A stretch of 64,000 bases of DNA from contig NZ_FMVT01000002.1 in NCBI RefSeq assembly GCF_900102505.1, positions 186,001-250,000 of the forward strand. Direction: 5' to 3'. Every line of letters starts with the position of its first letter. Position 1 is the first letter of the stretch. Of this stretch, positions 15,960 to 24,882 are shown piece by piece. Below the pieces are notes generated by a model. It saw nothing but the letters and a program-made list of their open reading frames with translations. It ran no database searches and had not been told where the DNA came from. The stretch is from Paracoccus tibetensis. Its GTDB lineage: Bacteria > Pseudomonadota > Alphaproteobacteria > Rhodobacterales > Rhodobacteraceae. A program made the position numbers and the translations under genes.

Positions 15960-17254
15960 GCGCGCCGCACTGGTCGGTCCGGGGCCACATCCTGACGGGC
16001 CTTCTCTCCATCGCCATCCTTGTCGGCGGCTTCACGGCCTGGGCGATGGGCACCCAAATCTCGGGCGCCGTCGTCGCCAGCGGCCAGGTCGAGGTCGAGC
16101 GCCAGCGACAGGTGGTCCAGCACCCCGATGGCGGCGTGGTCGCGACGATCGCGGTCCGCGACGGCGCGGCGGTCGAAGCCGGGGAAATCCTTCTGTCGCT
16201 GGACGGAGATCTGCTGCGCAGCGAGCGCACCATCGTCGAGGGGCAGTATTTCGAGATCCTGGCCCGCCGCGGCCGGCTGGAGGCCGAGCGGGCGGACGCC
16301 GCCAGGATCGAGGTTCCCGCAGCGCTGCGCGAGGCGGCGGCGCTGGACGACACCTATGCCAAGCTGATCGCCGGTCAGGAGAGCCTGTTCCAGACCCGCC
16401 GCGACACGCTGCGGCAGTCGCTGGACCAGCTGGCCCAGCTGGCCGGCCAGATCGACGCCGAGGTGGGCGGCATCGACGCCCAGATCGAGGCTCTCGCCAA
16501 GCAGCGCGACCTGATCGCGCAGGAGCTGAAGGACCAGCAGAGCCTTCTGGACCGCGGCCTGGCGCAGGCCTCGCGCGTGCTGGCGCTCGAGCGCGAGGCG
16601 GCGCGGCTGGACGGTCAGGTCGGCGCGCTGCAGGCCGACCGGGCCGCCGCGCTGATCCGGCAGCGCGAGCTGGAGATCCAGCGCCTGCGGCTGTCGGCCG
16701 AGCGCCGCGAGGAGGCCGAGACCCAGCTGAGCGATGTCGGCTATCGCGAGCTGGAGCTGGCCGAGCGCCGCCGCAGCCTGACCGAGCAGATCGGCCGTCT
16801 CGAGATCCGCGCCCCGGTGGCGGGAATCGTCTACAACATGCAGGTGACCACGCCCCGCTCGGTGATCCGTCCGGCGGACCCGCTGCTCCACATCATCCCG
16901 CAGGACCGGCCGCTGGTCATCACCTCGCGCATCGCGACGATCAACATCGACGAGATCCAGCTGGGCCAGCCGGTGGCGCTGCGCTTCTCGGCCTTCTCCT
17001 CGCGCACCAGCGCCGAGATCGAGGGCAGTGTCAGCCGCATCTCGGCCGACGTCCTGATCGACGAGGCGACGCGGACGCCCTATTACCGGGTCGAGGTCTC
17101 GATCATGCCGGACGAGTTGCAGAAGCGCCCCGACCTGGCCCTGGTCCCCGGCATGCCGGTCGAGGTCTATGTCCAGACCGGCGACCGGACCCCGATGGCC
17201 TATCTGCTCAAGCCCTTGGCCGACTACTTCAACCGGGCCTTCCGCGAGACTTGA
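15956..17254 (+). CDS. Type I secretion membrane-fusion protein (HlyD/PrtE family)
   Basis: The product is 432 residues with an N-terminal membrane anchor (HILTGLLSIAILVGGFTAWAMG). A lipoyl/barrel-sandwich half follows (GAVVASGQVEVERQRQVVQHPDGGVVATIAVRDGAAVEAG), then a long coiled-coil hairpin (about 80-280) and the returning half (RLEIRAPVAGIVYNMQVTTPRSVIRPADPLLHIIPQD). Such adaptors bridge the ABC exporter and a TolC-type outer-membrane channel. No TolC homologue is in the window, so the channel must be encoded elsewhere. The start overlaps the ABC gene stop by four bases. Confidence 0.94.
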   Translation: MSAPHWSVRGHILTGLLSIAILVGGFTAWAMGTQISGAVVASGQVEVERQRQVVQHPDGGVVATIAVRDGAAVEAGEILLSLDGDLLRSERTIVEGQYFEILARRGRLEAERADAARIEVPAALREAAALDDTYAKLIAGQESLFQTRRDTLRQSLDQLAQLAGQIDAEVGGIDAQIEALAKQRDLIAQELKDQQSLLDRGLAQASRVLALEREAARLDGQVGALQADRAAALIRQRELEIQRLRLSAERREEAETQLSDVGYRELELAERRRSLTEQIGRLEIRAPVAGIVYNMQVTTPRSVIRPADPLLHIIPQDRPLVITSRIATINIDEIQLGQPVALRFSAFSSRTSAEIEGSVSRISADVLIDEATRTPYYRVEVSIMPDELQKRPDLALVPGMPVEVYVQTGDRTPMAYLLKPLADYFNRAFRET

Positions 17255-17306
17255 AAGCTTCCTGCTGCGCGCGGGCACCGGTGACAACCACCTGCCGCCG
17301 CGCGTC

Positions 17307-18107
17307 TCAGGCCGGCGTGGCGAACGCGGCCTTCAGCGGGAACAGCATGTGCCGCCCGGACCTCAGATCGGACTGCGCCGCAGGCTTGCCGGCCCAGGGA
17401 AACGCCCGGCTGCGCGACGGCAGGCTGCTGGTCATCTCGGACACTTCAAGCGTCGAAACCGTCGCCTGCATGCCGATGGCGGTGAAGATCACGTCCAGGC
17501 GGCGCGCGGTCTGTGCGTCGGTGACGCCCAGCATCACGGGAAGCAGGTCCTCGGCCGCCGCATCGCCCTCGGCCTCGAGCCGGTCGCTCATGTGGCAGAG
17601 GCCGAAATCGACGCCCGCGCGCAGGCCCGACGCCGCCTCGATGGCGGGCAGCAGCACGCCGCGGGTGGTGCCGGGTTCGGTCGCGGCCTGCTGGATGATG
17701 ACGTGGAAGCCGGCCTTGTGTGCAAGCGCTGCGCCGATCGTGCGGCCCATCGCGGACAGGACGTAGGTGTCCATCTCGCCCAGGAAGTTCTGGCTGGCGC
17801 CCTGGCAGATCACCGTCACGTCGCTGTCGATGATCGCCATCAGCGGATCGTCGGTAACGCGCAGCGCGCTGGAGGCGCAGCCCCGGGCCAGCCCGCGCAG
17901 ACCGCCCGGCGCCGTCCGCTCGATCTGCCGCGACAGCGCCTCGACCTTCTCGGGATCGGCATCGGCGCAGATGACGTTGTAGCCCGCGTCCAGAAGCGCC
18001 GAGGCCTGCGCCGCGGTGGTGGCGTCGATGCCCAGGATCGAGATGACCGACTGAGCCGGCAGCAGCGGCATCGCGATCCCGGCAGCTTTGTAACCCTGAG
18101 CCATCAT
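17307..18107 (-). CDS. Nucleotide-sugar dehydrogenase-like protein, apparently catalytically degenerate
   Basis: I chose ATG 18107 because AGGAG lies eight bases upstream; an ATG at 18149 lacks an RBS. The 266-residue product follows the plan of the UDP-glucose/GDP-mannose dehydrogenase N-terminal and central domains: a beta-alpha unit (ALLDAGYNVICADADPEKVEALSRQIER), then DSDVTVICQGAS, PGTTRGVLLPAIEAASGL, SDRLEAEGDAAAEDLLPVMLGV and LEVSEM. The usual Gly-rich NAD loop (GxGYVG) reads LGIDATT. The protein ends before any FGGxC motif, which carries the catalytic Cys in this family. It therefore probably does not make uronic acids and may bind a sugar nucleotide or act as a regulator. It is convergent with the secretion genes, so its link to the island is positional only. 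Confidence 0.6.
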   Translation of the reverse strand: MMAQGYKAAGIAMPLLPAQSVISILGIDATTAAQASALLDAGYNVICADADPEKVEALSRQIERTAPGGLRGLARGCASSALRVTDDPLMAIIDSDVTVICQGASQNFLGEMDTYVLSAMGRTIGAALAHKAGFHVIIQQAATEPGTTRGVLLPAIEAASGLRAGVDFGLCHMSDRLEAEGDAAAEDLLPVMLGVTDAQTARRLDVIFTAIGMQATVSTLEVSEMTSSLPSRSRAFPWAGKPAAQSDLRSGRHMLFPLKAAFATPA

Positions 18108-18383
18108 GACCTTCACTCCTCTTGGCTGGTTGTTGAGCCTTGATGCCATACGGCGCCGGGCACGTCGCGCGTCGGAAAGAAGATCGGGGCGGCGCGGATG
18201 GCGCGCTGCGCCTATACGACCGGCAGAAGACTAGCCAGAGGTATAGCAGGGGGCGGATTCCCGGCGGGTCGGAAGACCTTTAGCCAATTTCCTCAACCGG
18301 AAGGCGCGAAGCTGTGGCAAGACATGCGGCAGCCTGCGGCCGACGACGCCGCGCATCCTGTCTGTCGTTTCCCGGAGTTGACC

Positions 18384-18857
18384 ATGTCCCACCGCACCGT
18401 GATCGCGCCCTTCGCACTGATGGCCGCCCTCGCCATGCCCCTTGCTGCCGGCGCCGCCGAGCTGCTGACCGTGACCGGCCCGGCCGGCGTGCAGACCTAT
18501 GACCTGCCGGCCCTCGAGGCGTTCGAGCCGGTAACCTTCGAGACCTCGACGATCTGGACCTCGGGCACGGCCAGCTTCGAGGGCGTGCCGCTGAAGGCGC
18601 TTCTCGACGCCGCCAGCATCGAGGAAGGCAGCGTGCAGGCCACCGCGATCAACGACTATGCCATCGACATCCCCGTGGCCGAGATCACCGACAGCTATCC
18701 TATCGTCGCCTACCGGATGAACGACGAGGTGATGTCGACGCGCGACAAGGGACCGCTCTGGGTCATCTATCCTTTCGACAGCGAGCCGTCGCTGCAGACC
18801 GAGGTGAACTACTCCCGCAGCATCTGGCAGCTGGACCGCATCGCCCTTAAGGAATGA
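18384..18857 (+). CDS. Periplasmic sulfite-oxidase-fold (molybdopterin-binding-like) small protein
   Basis: The ATG at 18384 has GGAG seven bases upstream and gives a 157-residue protein with a clear signal peptide (TVIAPFALMAALAMPLAAGAAE). The mature part (LTVTGPAGVQTYDLPALEAFEPVTFETSTIW, SFEGVPLKALLDAA, YAIDIPVAEITDSYPIVAYRMNDEVM, KGPLWVIYPFD) matches small proteins of the oxidoreductase molybdopterin-binding fold. It lacks the Cys that ligates molybdenum in true sulfite oxidases, so it is more likely a sensory or binding module. The stop overlaps the histidine kinase start (ATGA), which suggests it is the periplasmic input partner of that kinase. Confidence 0.75.
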   Translation: MSHRTVIAPFALMAALAMPLAAGAAELLTVTGPAGVQTYDLPALEAFEPVTFETSTIWTSGTASFEGVPLKALLDAASIEEGSVQATAINDYAIDIPVAEITDSYPIVAYRMNDEVMSTRDKGPLWVIYPFDSEPSLQTEVNYSRSIWQLDRIALKE

Positions 18858-21403
18858 CCCGCGCCGCGGCCATGAAGGGGCTGATCGCCCACCTGCTGCC
18901 GGTGCTGGTCGCGCTGACCGTCAGCGTGCTGGCGGTCGTCGCCTGGAGCCACAATGCCGACATCCGCCGGCAGATCGAGGAGCTGGGCATCGCCAATTCG
19001 GACAGCACCCAATGGTCGCTGGCCCAGACCGAAGTGGAGGCGATGGCCCTGCAGCGGGCCATCCTGCTGCTGCAGGACGATCCCGCCGATGCCGACCAGG
19101 CCGACGAGCTGCGCAAGCGCTTCGACATCCTCTATTCGCGTCTTCAGACCCTGCGGACGGGGCGCACCTTTACGGGGCTGCGGGCGCGGACCGGCATCGT
19201 CCCGGCCCTCGACGAGCTTCAGGCGGCGCTGGACGGCGCGATCCCGGTCATCGACGGCGACGACGCGCTGCTCTTCGCCTCGCTCGACCGGCTGGCCGCG
19301 CAGGCCGAGGCGGCGCTTCCCCTCGTGCGGCAGATCTCGCTGGCCGGCGTGCGGCAGTTCTCCAGCGAGTCGGACCTGCGGCGGCAGGACGTGGTCAAGA
19401 CCCTGTTCCAGCTGTCGCTGATGGTTGTTCCGCTGTTCCTCGTCCTCGTCGGCACAACGCTGGTCCTCTTCGTCATGGTGAACGCGGCACGGGTGCAGAC
19501 CTCGCGCATCGCGGCGACGGGCGAGCGGATGCGCTCGCTCTTCGACGCCTCGACCGATGCCATCCTCTTCGCCCGGCCCGACGGGCGGGTGCGCGGCTAC
19601 AACAAGGCTGCCGAACGCATCTATGGCTACGAGCCGGACGAGGTGATCAACGGCGACCTGATCGAGCTGCTGACGCCGCCGACGCAGCGCGACGCCGTGC
19701 GGGCGCTGCTGGCCGAGGTGCAGATGGGCCGCACCGGCGGCGAGGGCAGCGGGCCGGCGGTGATGCAGGCGACGGCGCAGCACAAGTCGGGCCGCGTCAT
19801 CCCGGTCGAGATGTCCTGGTCCGTCGCCCATGACGACCGCGGCCCCCTGCTCGTCGCCTATGTCCGCGACGTCTCGCGCCGCGCGCAGGAAGAGGCCGAG
19901 CTGATCGAGGCCCGCGACCGCGCCGTCGCCGGCGAACGGGCGAAGGCGCGGCTGATCGCGGTCATGAGCCACGAGATGCGCACCCCGCTGAACGGCATCC
20001 TCGGCACGCTCGACCTCTTGAAGCTGACCGGGCCGGACGCGCGGCAGCGTCACTATCTCGACGCGATGGAGCAGTCCGGCCGGATGCTGCTGCGCCACGT
20101 CAACGACGTGCTGGACGCCTCGCGCGCCGACGGCGCCGCCACCGCCGCGCCGCTGGACCTGCGCGCCGTGGTCGCAAGCACGGTCGAAAGCCTGCAGGCC
20201 CATGCCGAGGCGCGGGGCAACCACATCACCATCGGCCTCGTGGGCGAGCAGGACGGTCTTCTTCTGGGCAACGCGCTCCAGATCGAGCAGATCCTCATCA
20301 ACCTGATCGGCAACGCGATCAAGTTCACCGAGAACGGCAGCATCCACGTGGAGCTGGACCGCAGCGCCGGACCCGGCCAGGTCGAGCTGCGCGTCTCGGA
20401 CACCGGCATCGGCATCGCCGAAGAGAACCTCGCCCGGATCTTCGAAGAGTTCGTGACGCTGGACGCCACCTTCGACCGCACGGCCGAGGGCACGGGACCG
20501 GGCCTGTCGATCGTCCGCAACCTCGTCGGCGCGCTGGACGGGCAGATCGACGTCGAGAGCGCCGTCGGCGAGGGCACCGTCTTCTCGATCAGCTTTTGCC
20601 TGCCGCAGGCCGCCTGCCCCGACACCACAGACGACGCCGAGCCGGCCGCGCCGCTGCCCGCCGCCTCGCGCAACCTGCACGTGCTCGTCGTCGACGACAA
20701 CGAGATCAACCGCCTCGTTGTCTCGGACATGCTGCAGCATCTGGGCTGCGAGGTCGTGCAGGCGGCCGACGGGCTCAGCGCCTGCGAGATCGCGGGGGGC
20801 ACGGTCTTCGACCTCATCCTCATGGACATCAGCATGCCGCGCCTCGACGGCACGGTGGCCGCGCAGCGCATCCTAGCCGAGGGACCGAACGTCGCGACGC
20901 CGATCGTGGCGCTGACCGCCCATGCCCTGCCCGAGGATCTCGCCCGTTTCCGCCGCGCCGGCATGCGCCGCGCGCTTCTCAAGCCCCTGCAGCTTCGCGA
21001 CCTGACGGCGGTGCTGAACGACATCTGCGGCGCCGGGGCCGAGGAGCCGGTGCCTGCCGAACCCTCCCTGCCTCCCGGCCTCGGCCAGCGCATCGAGGAC
21101 GAGCTGCGGACCGATCTCGGCGATCTCTGCCTTTCGCAGGAGGACGCGGCAGCGCGGGTGCACAGGGCTGCCGGAACGGCCGCACTCGGCGGCTTCAAGG
21201 AGTTGCACGGCCGGCTGATCCGGCTCGAGACGGCACTGCGGCAGGGCGCGGACCGGGCGATCCTGGTCCCGCAGCTGCGCGAGATCGTGGGCATCCTGCC
21301 CGGCGCGAAGGACGTCAGCAGATATCAGCGTCGTCTCAATGATTTGGAAACCTCGGGCTGCTACCCCTTGGACAGAAGCGCGGGGCGTGAGGTCATGCAA
21401 TGA
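18854..21403 (+). CDS. Hybrid sensor histidine kinase (PAS-HisKA-HATPase-REC-HPt)
   Basis: The product is 849 residues. A membrane helix (about 10-30) is followed by a helical periplasmic domain and a second helix (about 190-212). A PAS domain covers about 225-345 (FDASTDAILFARPDGRVRGYNKAAERIYGY). The HisKA motif is VMSHEMRTPLNG with H373. HATPase boxes include NLIGNAIKFTENG and DTGIGI. The G2 box reads EGTGPGLSIV where GTGLGL is usual. A receiver follows (VVDDNEIN, LMDISMPRLDG with D658), and an HPt-like end has H770 in HRAAGTAALGGF. This is a full multistep phosphorelay in one protein. The start overlaps the periplasmic protein and the stop overlaps the response regulator ATG, so all three are likely made together. 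Confidence 0.92.
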   Translation: MTRAAAMKGLIAHLLPVLVALTVSVLAVVAWSHNADIRRQIEELGIANSDSTQWSLAQTEVEAMALQRAILLLQDDPADADQADELRKRFDILYSRLQTLRTGRTFTGLRARTGIVPALDELQAALDGAIPVIDGDDALLFASLDRLAAQAEAALPLVRQISLAGVRQFSSESDLRRQDVVKTLFQLSLMVVPLFLVLVGTTLVLFVMVNAARVQTSRIAATGERMRSLFDASTDAILFARPDGRVRGYNKAAERIYGYEPDEVINGDLIELLTPPTQRDAVRALLAEVQMGRTGGEGSGPAVMQATAQHKSGRVIPVEMSWSVAHDDRGPLLVAYVRDVSRRAQEEAELIEARDRAVAGERAKARLIAVMSHEMRTPLNGILGTLDLLKLTGPDARQRHYLDAMEQSGRMLLRHVNDVLDASRADGAATAAPLDLRAVVASTVESLQAHAEARGNHITIGLVGEQDGLLLGNALQIEQILINLIGNAIKFTENGSIHVELDRSAGPGQVELRVSDTGIGIAEENLARIFEEFVTLDATFDRTAEGTGPGLSIVRNLVGALDGQIDVESAVGEGTVFSISFCLPQAACPDTTDDAEPAAPLPAASRNLHVLVVDDNEINRLVVSDMLQHLGCEVVQAADGLSACEIAGGTVFDLILMDISMPRLDGTVAAQRILAEGPNVATPIVALTAHALPEDLARFRRAGMRRALLKPLQLRDLTAVLNDICGAGAEEPVPAEPSLPPGLGQRIEDELRTDLGDLCLSQEDAAARVHRAAGTAALGGFKELHGRLIRLETALRQGADRAILVPQLREIVGILPGAKDVSRYQRRLNDLETSGCYPLDRSAGREVMQ

Positions 21404-21999
21404 AGATCCTGTTAGCTGACGACCACGGCCTCGTGCGCGAGGCGCTGTCCAGCCTGCTGCGCAACGAAAGCCGCTTCGAGGTGACCGAGGTCGACTGCGT
21501 CGAAAGCGCGCTGGCCGCCGTCGAGGCCGCCGCCGAGCCGTTCGAGCTTGTGCTGCTGGACTACGACATGCCGGGAATGAACGGGCTCGACGGCCTGGCG
21601 CGCCTGCGTGCGGCAGTCGGCGGCAAGCCCGTCGCCATTCTGACGGGGACGACTTCGCCCGCCCTCGCGCGGCAGGCGCTGTCCGCCGGCGCCAGCGGCT
21701 TTCTGTCCAAGACCCTCAGCGGCCGGGCGCTGGCCGCGGCCATCGACTTCATGCATGCGGGCGGGGTCTTCGCCCCCTATGACCTGATGAAGGAGGAGAC
21801 GACGGGCACCGGCGGCAATCTCACGCAGCGCGAGGCGGATGTGCTGGCGGGGCTGCGCCAAGGCAAGTCCAACAAGGAGATCGCGCGCGACCTCAACCTG
21901 CAGGAGGTGACGATCAAGCTGCACGTCAAGACCCTCTGCCGCAAGCTCGGCGCCCGCAACCGGACGCAGGCCGCGCTGATGGCCCCGGCCGACATCTAG
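21400..21999 (+). CDS. NarL-family response regulator
   Basis: The product is 199 residues. The receiver has the acidic pair in LLADDHG, phosphoacceptor D54 in LLDYDMPGMNG and conserved Thr/Lys positions (ILTGTTS, FLSKTLSG). The C-terminal GerE helix-turn-helix is LTQREADVLAGLRQGKSNKEIARDLNLQEVTIKLHVKTLCRKLGARNR. It starts inside the last codon of the hybrid kinase and is the natural output of its HPt. Its targets are not visible; nearby genes give no direct hint. Confidence 0.93.
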   Translation: MKILLADDHGLVREALSSLLRNESRFEVTEVDCVESALAAVEAAAEPFELVLLDYDMPGMNGLDGLARLRAAVGGKPVAILTGTTSPALARQALSAGASGFLSKTLSGRALAAAIDFMHAGGVFAPYDLMKEETTGTGGNLTQREADVLAGLRQGKSNKEIARDLNLQEVTIKLHVKTLCRKLGARNRTQAALMAPADI

Positions 22000-22019
22000 C
22001 CGCCTTCCGCCAAGGCGGC
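21999..22019 (+). terminator. Hairpin at end of the sensor-regulator operon
   Basis: GCCGCCTT (21999-22006) and AAGGCGGC (22012-22019) form a perfect 8-bp stem with a 5-base loop, beginning at the stop codon of the response regulator. No T-run follows, so it may be Rho-assisted. Confidence 0.5.
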
Positions 22020-22059
22020 CGCTTCCGCAAAGCTGCTCCCTTGCGCCCCCGCCGACCGG

Positions 22060-22088
22060 TTGTCCCCGCCCCGCCGCGCGGCTAGAGT
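22060..22088 (+). promoter_or_regulatory. Candidate sigma-70 promoter of dnaX-ybaB-recR
   Basis: TTGTCC (22060-22065) and TAGAGT (22083-22088) are separated by 17 bases, and the dnaX ATG is 24 bases downstream of the -10. The TTG/TAGA pattern recurs before purD and atpH in this window. Confidence 0.5.
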
Positions 22089-22111
22089 GACGCCGCAACA
22101 GCGGGTGCCGG

Positions 22112-23899
22112 ATGAGCGAGACGACCACCACCTACAGGGTTCTGGCCCGCAAGTACCGGCCCGAGACCTTCGCGGACCTCGTCGGCCAGGACGCGATGGT
22201 GCGGACGCTTAAGAACGCCTTCGCGGCCGACCGCATCGCTCAGGCCTTCGTGATGACGGGGATCCGCGGCACCGGCAAGACGACGACCGCCCGGATCATC
22301 GCCAAGGGCATGAACTGCATCGGCCCCGATGGCCAAGGCGGGCCGACCACCGAGCCCTGCGGCATCTGCGAGCATTGCGTTGCCATCGCCGAAGGGCGGC
22401 ATGTCGACGTGATGGAGATGGACGCGGCCTCGCGCACCGGCGTTGGCGACATCCGCGAGATCATCGAATCGGTACACTACCGGGCAGCCTCGGCACGCTA
22501 CAAGATCTACATCATCGACGAGGTGCACATGCTCTCGACCAGCGCGTTCAACGCGCTGCTCAAGACGCTGGAAGAGCCGCCGCCCCATGTGAAGTTCATC
22601 TTCGCCACGACCGAGATCCGCAAGGTGCCGGTCACGGTCCTGTCGCGCTGCCAGCGGTTCGACCTGCGCCGGATCGAGCCCGAGGTGATGATCGCCCTGC
22701 TGCGCCGCATCGCGGCCGCGGAAGGAGCGACGATCACCGACGAGGCGCTGGCCCTCATCACCCGCGCCGCCGAGGGCAGCGCGCGCGACGCAACAAGTCT
22801 GCTGGACCAAGCGATCAGCCACGGTGCGGGCGAGACGACGGTCGAGCAGGTGCGCGCGATGCTGGGCCTTGCCGATCGCGGCCGGGTCATCGACCTCTTC
22901 GAGATGATCCTGCGCGGCGACGCCGCCGCGGCCCTGACCGAGCTGCAGTCGCAATATGCGGACGGCGCCGATCCTGTCGCCGTGCTGCGCGATCTGGCCG
23001 AGGTGACGCACTGGATCTCGGTCTGCAAGATCACGCCGGACGCGCTGGACGATCCGACTGTCGCCCCGGACGAGCGCACGCGCGGCCGCGACCTGACCGA
23101 TCGGCTGGCGATGCGGATCCTCTCGCGCCTGTGGCAGATGCTGCTCAAGGCGCTGGACGAGGTGGCGGCGGCCCCGAATGTCATGATGGCCGCCGAGATG
23201 GCCGTCATCCGGCTGACCCATGTCGCGGACCTGCCCGATCCCGAGGCGCTGATCCGCCGCGTCCAGCAGGCGCAGGCGGCCGGCGAATTCACGCGCGGGC
23301 CGGCCGCGCCCGCCGCCGCCGCCTCGGCCGGCGCCCCGCAGATGCGTGCCGCCCGACCCGCGCCGCGGCATGCCGCGGTCCCGTCCTCGGGCGCCGCGAC
23401 GGCGCTGGCCGTGGCGCCTCAGCTGCTCGAGACCTTCCCCGACTTCGCGTCGGTCGTCGACCTGATCGCCCGGATGCGCGACATGACCCTCCTCGTGATG
23501 GTGGAACGCCATGTCGCCCTCGTGCGCTACAGCCCCGGCCGGATCGAGTTCGAGCCGCGCGGCAACGCCCCGGCCGATCTTGCGCAGCGCCTGGCCGAGC
23601 GGTTGCGCGGCTGGACCGGCGGGCAACGTTGGGCGGTGACGGTGGTCAACGACGGCGGCGCCCCCACCATCGCCGAAACGCGGCAGGCCGAGGCGCAGGC
23701 GGCGCGCGCGCGCGCCCTCGCCCTGCCCATCGTCCAGCAGGTGATGCAGACCTTCCCCGGCGCCCGGCTGACGACCGTCACCCGCGCCCCCGCGCCCGAA
23801 CCGGTCGAAACGGCCGAGGGACAGGCAAACCCCCATGACGGAACCGAAGGCCCGGTGGCCGAGGTTGAGGAATGGGACCCCTTCGAGGATGAGGACTGA
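22112..23899 (+). CDS. dnaX: DNA polymerase III subunit gamma/tau
   Basis: The product is 595 residues. It has the clamp-loader AAA+ motifs YRPETFADLVGQD, Walker A TGIRGTGKTTTAR, the zinc module Cys (CGICEHC), DVMEMDAASRTGVGDIREII, Walker B YIIDEVHMLS and the SRC sensor (VLSRCQRFDLR). The C-terminal Ala/Pro-rich linker and tau domain follow, ending in EEWDPFEDED. It loads the sliding clamp and couples the polymerases at the fork. I saw no A-rich slippery site that would produce a gamma form by frameshifting. It leads a tight operon with ybaB and recR, the standard bacterial arrangement. Confidence 0.97.
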   Translation: MSETTTTYRVLARKYRPETFADLVGQDAMVRTLKNAFAADRIAQAFVMTGIRGTGKTTTARIIAKGMNCIGPDGQGGPTTEPCGICEHCVAIAEGRHVDVMEMDAASRTGVGDIREIIESVHYRAASARYKIYIIDEVHMLSTSAFNALLKTLEEPPPHVKFIFATTEIRKVPVTVLSRCQRFDLRRIEPEVMIALLRRIAAAEGATITDEALALITRAAEGSARDATSLLDQAISHGAGETTVEQVRAMLGLADRGRVIDLFEMILRGDAAAALTELQSQYADGADPVAVLRDLAEVTHWISVCKITPDALDDPTVAPDERTRGRDLTDRLAMRILSRLWQMLLKALDEVAAAPNVMMAAEMAVIRLTHVADLPDPEALIRRVQQAQAAGEFTRGPAAPAAAASAGAPQMRAARPAPRHAAVPSSGAATALAVAPQLLETFPDFASVVDLIARMRDMTLLVMVERHVALVRYSPGRIEFEPRGNAPADLAQRLAERLRGWTGGQRWAVTVVNDGGAPTIAETRQAEAQAARARALALPIVQQVMQTFPGARLTTVTRAPAPEPVETAEGQANPHDGTEGPVAEVEEWDPFEDED

Positions 23900-23902
23900 G
23901 CG

Positions 23903-24247
23903 ATGATCAAGGGACTGGGCGGCATCGGCGACATGGCCAAGATGATGAAGGCCGCCAAGGAGATGCAGGACAAGATGACCCAGGTTCAGGAGGACCTGAA
24001 CCGGATCACGGTGACGGGCGAGTCCGGCGCGGGCCTCGTCAAGGCGACCTGCACCGCCAAGGGCGAGCTGACCGCGCTGGACATCGACCCGTCGATCTTC
24101 GTGCCGACCGAGAAGGAGGTCGTCGAGGACCTGATCCTCGCCGCCATCAAGGAGGCGCAGCGCGCCGCCGAGGACCGCATGCAGTCCGAGATGGCGCGCG
24201 TGACCGAGGGGCTGGGCCTGCCCGCCGGCTTCAAGTCGCCCTTCTGA
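23903..24247 (+). CDS. ybaB: YbaB/EbfC nucleoid-associated protein
   Basis: The product is 114 residues, normal for the family. It begins with a Lys/Met-rich helix ([56 protein letters not shown]) and ends in the typical [11 protein letters not shown] tail. YbaB proteins bind DNA as tweezer-like dimers and are nearly always encoded between dnaX and recR, as here. Spacing is three bases from dnaX and four to recR. Confidence 0.96.
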   Translation: MIKGLGGIGDMAKMMKAAKEMQDKMTQVQEDLNRITVTGESGAGLVKATCTAKGELTALDIDPSIFVPTEKEVVEDLILAAIKEAQRAAEDRMQSEMARVTEGLGLPAGFKSPF

Positions 24248-24251
24248 CGCG

Positions 24252-24851
24252 ATGGCCGCCGGCAGCGACGACATCCAGGCGCTGATCGCGCTGATGGCGC
24301 GGCTGCCGGGCCTCGGGCCGCGCTCGGCCCGGCGGATCGTGCTGCAGCTCATCACCCGCCGCGACAGCCAGATGATCCAGCTGGCGCAGCTTCTCGACCG
24401 TGTTGCCGCCGGCGCGCGCGAGTGCCTCACCTGCGGCAACATCACCGACCGCGACACCTGCGCGATCTGCGCCGATCCCGCCCGCGCGACGGGCGAGATC
24501 TGCGTGGTCCAGGACGTCGCGGACCTCTGGGCGCTGGAACGCGGCGGCGCCTTCCGCGGCCGCTACCACGTCCTCGGCGGCACGCTCTCGGCGCTCGACG
24601 AGATCGGCCCCGAGGACCTGCGGATCCCCGACCTTCTGACCCGGATCGAGGAGGACCGCACCGCCGAGGTCATCCTTGCCCTCCCCGCCACGGTCGATGG
24701 CCAGACCACCGCCCATTACATCGCCGATGCGCTCGCGGACACGGCGGTCGCCGTCACCGGCCTCGCCCAGGGCGTGCCCATCGGGGGCGAGCTGGACTAT
24801 CTCGACGACGGCACCATCACCGCCGCCCTCCGCGCCCGCAGGCGCATATAG
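24252..24851 (+). CDS. recR: Recombination mediator protein RecR
   Basis: The product is 199 residues. It has the N-terminal helix-hairpin-helix ([21 protein letters not shown]), a four-Cys zinc finger ([21 protein letters not shown]) and a Toprim domain ([27 protein letters not shown]). RecR with RecF/RecO loads RecA on gapped DNA. Last gene of the dnaX operon; a hairpin follows the stop within a few bases. Confidence 0.97.
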   Translation: MAAGSDDIQALIALMARLPGLGPRSARRIVLQLITRRDSQMIQLAQLLDRVAAGARECLTCGNITDRDTCAICADPARATGEICVVQDVADLWALERGGAFRGRYHVLGGTLSALDEIGPEDLRIPDLLTRIEEDRTAEVILALPATVDGQTTAHYIADALADTAVAVTGLAQGVPIGGELDYLDDGTITAALRARRRI

Positions 24852-24854
24852 AAA

Positions 24855-24878
24855 GAGGCCGCGCAAACGCGCAGCCTC
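24855..24878 (+). terminator. Hairpin after recR
   Basis: GAGGCCGCGC and CGCGCAGCCTC form a 10-position stem with one mismatch and an AAAC loop, four bases after the recR stop. It lies between convergent recR and hsp20, so it may serve both directions. No long T-run follows. Confidence 0.55.
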
Positions 24879-24882
24879 AGCC

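Noticed and set aside
22112..23899. Programmed frameshift in dnaX producing a gamma form
   Set aside because: No A-rich slippery heptamer or matching stem was seen in the linker region.
22082..24457. Long antisense frame across dnaX and ybaB
   Set aside because: High GC removes stop codons on the opposite strand; the dnaX and ybaB products on the plus strand are unambiguous.
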